Shown here: one piece after another, positions 5,918-9,489 of the stretch | How the letters are laid out: each line of letters opens with the position of its first letter | Numbering within the stretch: position 1 is the first letter of the stretch | Assembly: GCA_947467405.1 (NCBI GenBank) | Contig: CANIIN010000070.1 | Coordinates: 1-9,489, forward strand | Direction of reading: 5' to 3' | DNA length: 9,489 nucleotides | Source: Betaproteobacteria bacterium | GTDB taxonomy: Bacteria > Pseudomonadota > Gammaproteobacteria > Burkholderiales > SG8-39 | Made by a program: the position numbers and the translations under genes | Notes under the pieces: generated by a model | What the model saw: only the letters and a program-made list of their open reading frames with translations | The model's database searches: none | What the model was told of the DNA's origin: nothing

Positions 5918-6427
5918 AACCTGTCCTCCAAAGGTGCCTGGATTTCGCCGCCATCCGACGCGCCCTCATCATTTTGGGGCGGCCTTGACCGCGCTTGCAC
6001 CAGAAAGTCGCTCATGGTACCGCGCCATCGTGCGAGTGAATAGAGCTTTGTTTTCAAAAGCTAGTAAATATTCCGCTGGTGAGCCTCGAATGATTGAACC
6101 AAGCGCAACGACAATCGATTACAGCCATGGCGCACGACCTTCACGGCAGATCCGCCGCACGACATCTTGCCCCACGGCGCTGCGTCGTCCCTCTAGAAAA
6201 GTGCAAACCTTTCAGTACCTTGTTTTGTTGCGCGGTGACAGCGACGACAAGAGGGGTAATCGTCCGCCCCGATCCCGAATAATCCGATCGCATTCCTTGC
6301 ATACGACATGGGTATTGCGGCACGACAATCCACAACAATTACCGGCCAATGCGCAAATGAGGTTCAGGCGCCGCGAGATGCGATGCGGCCCATTTGAACG
6401 ACGCGTTGTCCCGACAACCGGGAACGA
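5918..6427. other. 510-base stretch without a visible gene, upstream of korC
   Basis: This gap between sspB and korC should hold the 3' end of the sspA-sspB transcript and the promoter of the kor cluster. Open frames here are short, lack good ribosome sites and have no recognisable protein character. An A/T-rich island at about 6038-6072 includes an inverted repeat (AGCTTT, 6044-6049, with AAAGCT, 6057-6062). A weak sigma-70 candidate on the - strand is TTTACT (6063-6068) and TCTATT (6039-6044), 18 bases apart, four of six matches each; it would leave a leader of over 100 bases. The palindrome AATCGATT lies at 6113-6120. I found no FNR box, no sigma-54 element toward korC, and no clear terminator for sspB. 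Small alternative hairpins at 6405-6423 lack a T-run. Confidence 0.5.
5925..5929 (-). promoter_or_regulatory. Strong ribosome binding site that fixes the korC TTG start
   Basis: GGAGG on the - strand lies 7 bases before TTG (5917-5915). There is no ATG in frame near it, and the conserved-looking protein begins directly at this codon (MKPTDIGAPDYFHKV). Strong Shine-Dalgarno plus weak start codon is a usual pairing. Confidence 0.75.
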
Positions 6428-6907
6428 CTACTTGACGCGACGCAGTGCGGGCTTGCCGCCGGAACGGGGAGGAGGAGGCTCGGGTCGATCAGGAGATGAA
6501 TCCGGCGCGACGGACAACTCCGGCGCGGCACTCAACGGGGCCGGAATCGGAGCAACCGGTTCGGCTGTAGAGGACACCACTTCAAACGACATGCCCTGCC
6601 CGTTTTCACGCGCGTAGATGGCGGCAACCGCGTTGACGGGGATGAGCAGTTCCCGGGCAGAACCGGAAAACCGTGCGGTGCACTCGATGGTTTCATTGCC
6701 TATATGCAGGCGACTGGTGGCGAGCGGTCCGATATTGAGCACGATCTCGCCATCACGCACGTACTCCATGGGGACATGGGTCTGAGCATCGACGATGACA
6801 GATAGATAGGGCGTCAGCCCGTTGTCTGCACACCACTCGTACAAGGCGCGCAGCAGGTAAGGCTTGGTGGAGGTCTGCTCAGCCACGCCGGGGCCCGACG
6901 ATGTCAT
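6428..6907 (-). CDS. sspB: ClpXP adaptor / stringent starvation protein B (SspB)
   Basis: This 159-residue protein is the adaptor that binds the SsrA tag of proteins from stalled ribosomes and tethers them to the ClpX unfoldase for degradation by ClpXP. The conserved folded domain covers about residues 14-112 (KPYLLRALYEWCADNGLTPY, then VPMEYV and LNIGPLATSRLHIGN). A flexible Pro/Ala/Ser-rich linker (113-149) follows. The last ten residues, GGKPALRRVK, match the ClpX-binding XB tail of E. coli SspB (GGRPALRVVK). Length is normal for the family. The ATG at 6907 is preceded by AGGAT a few bases upstream. It follows sspA by 98 bases, in the sspA-sspB order found across beta- and gammaproteobacteria, and the two are probably co-transcribed. 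No odd features in the protein. Confidence 0.95.
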   Translation of the reverse strand: MTSSGPGVAEQTSTKPYLLRALYEWCADNGLTPYLSVIVDAQTHVPMEYVRDGEIVLNIGPLATSRLHIGNETIECTARFSGSARELLIPVNAVAAIYARENGQGMSFEVVSSTAEPVAPIPAPLSAAPELSVAPDSSPDRPEPPPPRSGGKPALRRVK

Positions 6908-6928
6908 GGGTCATCCTGTTCGGTTGCG

Positions 6929-6976
6929 ATGCAGTGGACGCGGTATCGTGACGTCCACGGCGCGTCTCCACTGCAT
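6929..6976 (-). other. sspA-sspB spacer hairpin with two alternative folds
   Basis: In the main fold, ATGCAGTGGACGCG (6929-6942) pairs with CGCGTC and CACTGCAT (6961-6966 and 6969-6976), a 14-bp stem broken only by a 2-base bulge, with an 18-base loop. Competing with it, GTGGACG (6934-6940) can pair with CGTCCAC (6952-6958). No T-run follows on the - strand, so it is not a standard terminator. It ends about 20 bases before the sspB start. Confidence 0.5.
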
Positions 6977-6986
6977 GAGGGCCAGC

Positions 6987-7015
6987 GCGGAAGCGGGCTG
7001 CGCCGCTACTTCCGC
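6987..7015 (-). other. Hairpin over the sspA stop codon
   Basis: GCGGAAG (6987-6993) pairs with CTTCCGC (7009-7015), and inside it AGCGG (6992-6996) can pair with CCGCT (7003-7007). The sspA stop codon TAG (7006-7008 on the - strand) is inside the structure. Together with the next hairpin it makes most of the sspA-sspB spacer structured. Confidence 0.4.
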
Positions 7016-7605
7016 ATCACCTTTTCGGAGGGGGTCAGCGCCTCGATGAAGGCCGGCCTGGAGAACAGACGCTCGGCATACTTCATCAACGGTGCAGCCG
7101 TCTTCGGCAGCGATACGCCATAGTAATCAAGGCGCCACAGCAGCGGCGAAATCGCCACGTCGAGCATCGAGAAATCCTCGCCAAGCATGAACTTCTGCTT
7201 GTGGAAGACCGGCGCCAGTTCGGTCAACCTGTCGGAGACCTGCTGACGAGCCTTCTCCTGCTGCTTCTGATTGCCCTTTTCCAAGGCCTCGATCTGACTG
7301 AAGAGTTCGACTTCGAAATTGAACAGGAACAGGCGCGCCCGTGCCCGCATCACCGGGTCGGCAGGCATCAGCTGCGGATGAGGAAAGCGCTCATCGATGT
7401 ATTCGTTGATGATGTTCGACTCATAGAGAATCAGGTCGCGCTCGACAAGGACGGGAAGACGGTTGTACGGATTCATCACCGCAATGTCTTCCGGCTTGTT
7501 GAACATGTCGACGTCGATGATCTGAAAGTCCATTCCCTTTTCGTATAGCACGATGCGGCAGCGTTGCGAAAACGGGCAGGTGGTTCCTGAATACAGATTC
7601 ATCAT
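7006..7605 (-). CDS. sspA: Stringent starvation protein A (SspA)
   Basis: This 199-residue protein has the glutathione S-transferase fold but acts in transcription: in enterobacteria SspA binds RNA polymerase holoenzyme and helps stationary-phase, acid-stress and virulence gene control. The thioredoxin-like N-domain (about 1-78) has the cis-proline loop RLPVLV (49-54) and ESNII (62-66). The all-helical C-domain follows (about 85-195). PHPQLMP (75-81) matches the surface patch PHPPLMP of E. coli SspA that is needed for its regulatory role. Unlike E. coli SspA, the first helix starts with CPFSQRC (10-16), resembling a monothiol glutaredoxin site. Two ATG codons stand together; the first (7605) is chosen because GGAG (7616-7619) lies 10 bases upstream. 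A terminator separates it from petC, so it likely has its own promoter, which I could not find. Confidence 0.95.
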   Translation of the reverse strand: MMNLYSGTTCPFSQRCRIVLYEKGMDFQIIDVDMFNKPEDIAVMNPYNRLPVLVERDLILYESNIINEYIDERFPHPQLMPADPVMRARARLFLFNFEVELFSQIEALEKGNQKQQEKARQQVSDRLTELAPVFHKQKFMLGEDFSMLDVAISPLLWRLDYYGVSLPKTAAPLMKYAERLFSRPAFIEALTPSEKVMRK

Positions 7606-7661
7606 GGCTGACGGTCTCCTGCCATTACTACGATTGAAAAACTCTGCCGTGAATCACTACG

Positions 7662-7675
7662 GCCGGCTTTCCGGC
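7662..7675. repeat. Small GC-rich inverted repeat upstream of sspA
   Basis: GCCGG (7662-7666) and CCGGC (7671-7675) pair around CTTT. It lies in the 151-base petC-sspA spacer, between the petC terminator and the sspA start. Its role is unknown; five base pairs can arise by chance. Confidence 0.25.
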
Positions 7676-7704
7676 TTGATGCCTTGAGCCGTGCGGAATT
7701 GCAG

Positions 7705-7740
7705 AATAAAAAGGCGCGGCGCCTGAATGCACCGCGCCCT
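7705..7740 (-). terminator. Intrinsic terminator of the pet operon
   Basis: On the - strand GGCGCGG (7738-7732) pairs with CCGCGCC (7719-7713) and the stem is followed directly by TTTTTATT (7712-7705). It sits about 17 bases past the petC stop codon and should end the petB-petC transcript before sspA. Confidence 0.85.
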
Positions 7741-7756
7741 TCGTGGGAACAAAAAT

Positions 7757-8503
7757 TCAGTGAATGTCTTTCCAGAATTCCTTCTTCAGCAGCCAGGTCA
7801 GCACGATCAGAATGCCGAGAACGAACAGCACCCAGAAACCGATCTGCTTGCGTGCCACTTGATGCGGCTCACCCATCCACACCAGATAGTTGACGAGGTC
7901 ACGCGCGACCACGTCGTACTCGTTGGCGGTGAGCTTGCCCGGAATGACCGTCTCGAACTTGACGACGTGTGCCGCGGGGCCATGGCTCTCGCCTTCGGCC
8001 TTCGGCGCTTCCTTGATGACGCGAACGCCCTGCAGTTCCCACAGGACATGCGGCATGCCTACGCGAGGGAACAGCGTGTTATTCCAGCCGGTCGGCGTGG
8101 TGGTATCACGGTAGAAGCCGCGCAGGTAGGTGTAGAGCCAGTCGGCACCACGGGCTCGCGCCTCGACCGACAAATCCGGCGGCACCACGCCAAACCACTC
8201 CTTGGCATCCTTGCGGGTCATGCCGGTGTTCATCATCTCGCCGACCTTCTCCGCGGTGAAGAGCAGGTTGTCCTTGATCTGCACGTCAGTCAGGCCGATG
8301 GCGCGCAGGCTGCTGTACCGGGCCATGGACGCGGTATGGCAGTTCAGGCAGTAGTTGACGAAGGTGCGCGCGCCGGCCTGCAGGCTGGCTTCGTCCTTCA
8401 CGTCGATGGGAGCCCGATCCAGAACCTCGCCGCCACTCGCAAATGCCGGCTGCGTTGCGAAAAATGAACCGACAATGGCAATAATCGCAAAAAGATTTTT
8501 CAT
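7757..8503 (-). CDS. petC: Cytochrome c1 of the cytochrome bc1 complex (PetC)
   Basis: This 248-residue protein is the c-type cytochrome subunit of the ubiquinol:cytochrome c oxidoreductase, taking electrons from the Rieske protein on the periplasmic side and passing them to soluble cytochrome c. It has a signal peptide (1-22, cleavage after AFA), the haem c motif CLNCH (52-56), the probable axial Met150 in RVGMPH, and a C-terminal membrane anchor (about 220-240) ending in KKEFWKDIH. The frame stays open far upstream, but the ATG at 8503 is chosen: it starts the signal peptide and overlaps the petB stop as ATGA, which implies translational coupling. The protein is short compared with alphaproteobacterial and mitochondrial c1, as is usual for beta- and gammaproteobacteria. 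The Rieske gene petA is expected upstream of petB, outside the window. Confidence 0.95.
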   Translation of the reverse strand: MKNLFAIIAIVGSFFATQPAFASGGEVLDRAPIDVKDEASLQAGARTFVNYCLNCHTASMARYSSLRAIGLTDVQIKDNLLFTAEKVGEMMNTGMTRKDAKEWFGVVPPDLSVEARARGADWLYTYLRGFYRDTTTPTGWNNTLFPRVGMPHVLWELQGVRVIKEAPKAEGESHGPAAHVVKFETVIPGKLTANEYDVVARDLVNYLVWMGEPHQVARKQIGFWVLFVLGILIVLTWLLKKEFWKDIH

Positions 8504-9489
8504 TTGAAGGTCACCCTTTGCGGTTCCGGCTGGCACTTGTCCATGCGCGAGTACCAAGGCATCAAAAGGAAGAAGGCGAAATAGACCACGGTGAAAATCC
8601 GCGCCACGACGGTTGCGCGCTCCGCGCCTCCCAGCCATGCGCCGAACTGGCCCCAGACGTTGGTCGGCTCGGTTCCGAGATAGCCAAGAATCAGGAAGGC
8701 CACCACGAACGCAGCCACCCAGCGCTTGAAAATCGGACCGCGATAGCGGATCGACTTGACCGGGCTGCGATCCAGCCAAGGCAGCACGAACAGGATCATG
8801 GTCGCCGCCCCCATCGCCGCGACTCCCGGGAATTGCGAGTTGAACAGCGGAGGAATCGCACGCAGGATCGAGTAATACGGCGTGAAGTACCAGACCGGCG
8901 CAATGTGCAGTGGCGTCTTCAGCGGATCAGCCGGAATGAAATTGTTGGCCTCGAGGAAGTAGCCGCCGACTTCAGGCGCAAAGAACACGATGATCGCGAA
9001 CACGAACAGGAACACAGCCGCGCCGAAAGCGTCCTTGACCGTGTAGTAGGGATGGAACGGGATGCCGTCCACCGGCTTGCCCTTGGCGTCGAGGTTGTTC
9101 TTGATTTCGATGCCGTCCGGATTGTTGGAACCCACTTCATGCAGCGCCAGAATGTGCGCGGCAACCAGGCCAAGCAGCACCAGCGGCAACGCGATGACGT
9201 GGAAGGCGAAGAAACGGTTCAGCGTGGCGTCCGATATGACGTAGTCGCCGCGAATCCACTCGGACAGATCCGGCCCGATGAACGGAACGGTGCCGAACAG
9301 ATTGACGATTACCTGGGCACCCCAGAAGGACATCTGGCCCCACGGCAGCAGGTACCCGAAGAAGGCTTCGCCCATCAGGCACAGATAGATCAGCACGCCA
9401 AAGATCCACAGCAGTTCACGCGGCTTGCGGTGCGAACCGTACAGCAGCGCGCGGAACATGTGCAGGTAGACCACGAGGAAGAACAACGA
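8500..9489 (-). CDS. petB: Cytochrome b of the cytochrome bc1 complex (PetB), 5' end outside the window
   Basis: This is the C-terminal 329 residues of the membrane cytochrome b, which binds haems bL and bH and forms the quinol oxidation (Qo) and quinone reduction (Qi) sites. Counting from the first methionine inside the window (codon ending at 9486), visible marks are one haem ligand in helix B (His9, YLHMFRALLYGS), the Qo segment LLPWGQMSFWGA (47-57), helix D ligands His96 and His111, the loop HEVGSNNPDG (116-125), and the Qo motif PVWY (197-200) in place of the mitochondrial PEWY. Four or more further hydrophobic helices run to the C-terminus. The true start, helix A and the first helix B histidine are missing, so the visible methionine is internal. 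It precedes petC with an ATGA overlap. Confidence 0.95.
   Translation of the reverse strand, partial: SLFFLVVYLHMFRALLYGSHRKPRELLWIFGVLIYLCLMGEAFFGYLLPWGQMSFWGAQVIVNLFGTVPFIGPDLSEWIRGDYVISDATLNRFFAFHVIALPLVLLGLVAAHILALHEVGSNNPDGIEIKNNLDAKGKPVDGIPFHPYYTVKDAFGAAVFLFVFAIIVFFAPEVGGYFLEANNFIPADPLKTPLHIAPVWYFTPYYSILRAIPPLFNSQFPGVAAMGAATMILFVLPWLDRSPVKSIRYRGPIFKRWVAAFVVAFLILGYLGTEPTNVWGQFGAWLGGAERATVVARIFTVVYFAFFLLMPWYSRMDKCQPEPQRVTFK

Noticed and set aside
6094..6338. Small open frames of 62 and 65 codons on opposite strands in the gap upstream of korC
   Set aside because: They overlap each other, have no convincing ribosome sites, and their Arg-rich or mixed composition looks like chance translation of GC-rich DNA.
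5918..6427. An FNR/ANR box (TTGAT-N4-ATCAA) or sigma-54 site for anaerobic control of kor
   Set aside because: I scanned both strands by eye and found no acceptable match, so anaerobic control cannot be claimed from this sequence.
7624..7653. A possible sspA promoter (TTCACG, 18 bases, AGTAAT on the - strand)
   Set aside because: A start 7 bases past the -10 would fall at about 7617, inside the sspA ribosome site, leaving too little leader for translation.
7757..8779. A longer cytochrome c1 frame starting at 8779
   Set aside because: The extra 92 residues overlap petB in another frame and have no signal peptide character. The ATG at 8503 begins a clear signal peptide and overlaps the petB stop.

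Overview
The window looks like the chromosome of a betaproteobacterium with moderately high GC, most plausibly a member of the Rhodocyclales such as the Thauera/Azoarcus group. Three things point there. The order cytochrome b, cytochrome c1, sspA, sspB is typical of Betaproteobacteria. The SspA, SspB and cytochrome b sequences have the betaproteobacterial form. A three-gene cluster for a 2-oxoacid oxidoreductase linked to a flavin/iron-sulfur subunit resembles korABC of anaerobic aromatic-degrading Thauera and Azoarcus. The taxonomic call is inference from gene content and order; no search was possible.

Layout, left to right. Bases 1-261 are the promoter region of a type IV major pilin gene on the + strand (262-678). 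It carries a near-consensus sigma-54 -24/-12 element and, upstream, an exact match to the IHF consensus. A bidirectional terminator (700-726) separates the pilin gene from a convergent tRNA-Thr(UGU) gene (774-849, -). From here everything is on the - strand. The kor cluster is transcribed right to left as korC (5917-4082), korA (4031-2190), korB (2070-1015), and ends in a clean intrinsic terminator (941-967). A 510-base stretch without a visible gene (5918-6427) lies upstream of korC. Beyond it are sspB (6907-6428) and sspA (7605-7006), then a terminator (7705-7740), then petC (8503-7757) and the 3' part of petB (9489-8500), which runs off the right edge.

How the genes work together. PetB and PetC are membrane subunits of the cytochrome bc1 complex, which oxidises quinol and reduces cytochrome c in the respiratory chain. 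SspA and SspB are global regulators: SspA binds RNA polymerase and SspB delivers SsrA-tagged proteins to ClpXP. KorA and KorB together form a thiamine-diphosphate and [4Fe-4S] enzyme that oxidatively decarboxylates a 2-oxoacid, probably 2-oxoglutarate, to the acyl-CoA. KorC has a GltD-like FAD/NAD(P)H module followed by a two-cluster ferredoxin domain, and would link the reaction to NAD(P)H and ferredoxin. In anaerobic aromatic degraders such a system supplies low-potential electrons for benzoyl-CoA reduction.

Most of the window is ordinary core chromosome. The parts most worth a second look are the domain build and coenzyme site of KorC, the three hairpins between korA and korB, the alternative RNA folds between sspA and sspB, and the sigma-54/IHF arrangement in front of the pilin gene. 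No mobile element, CRISPR array, integration site or sign of recent transfer was seen.
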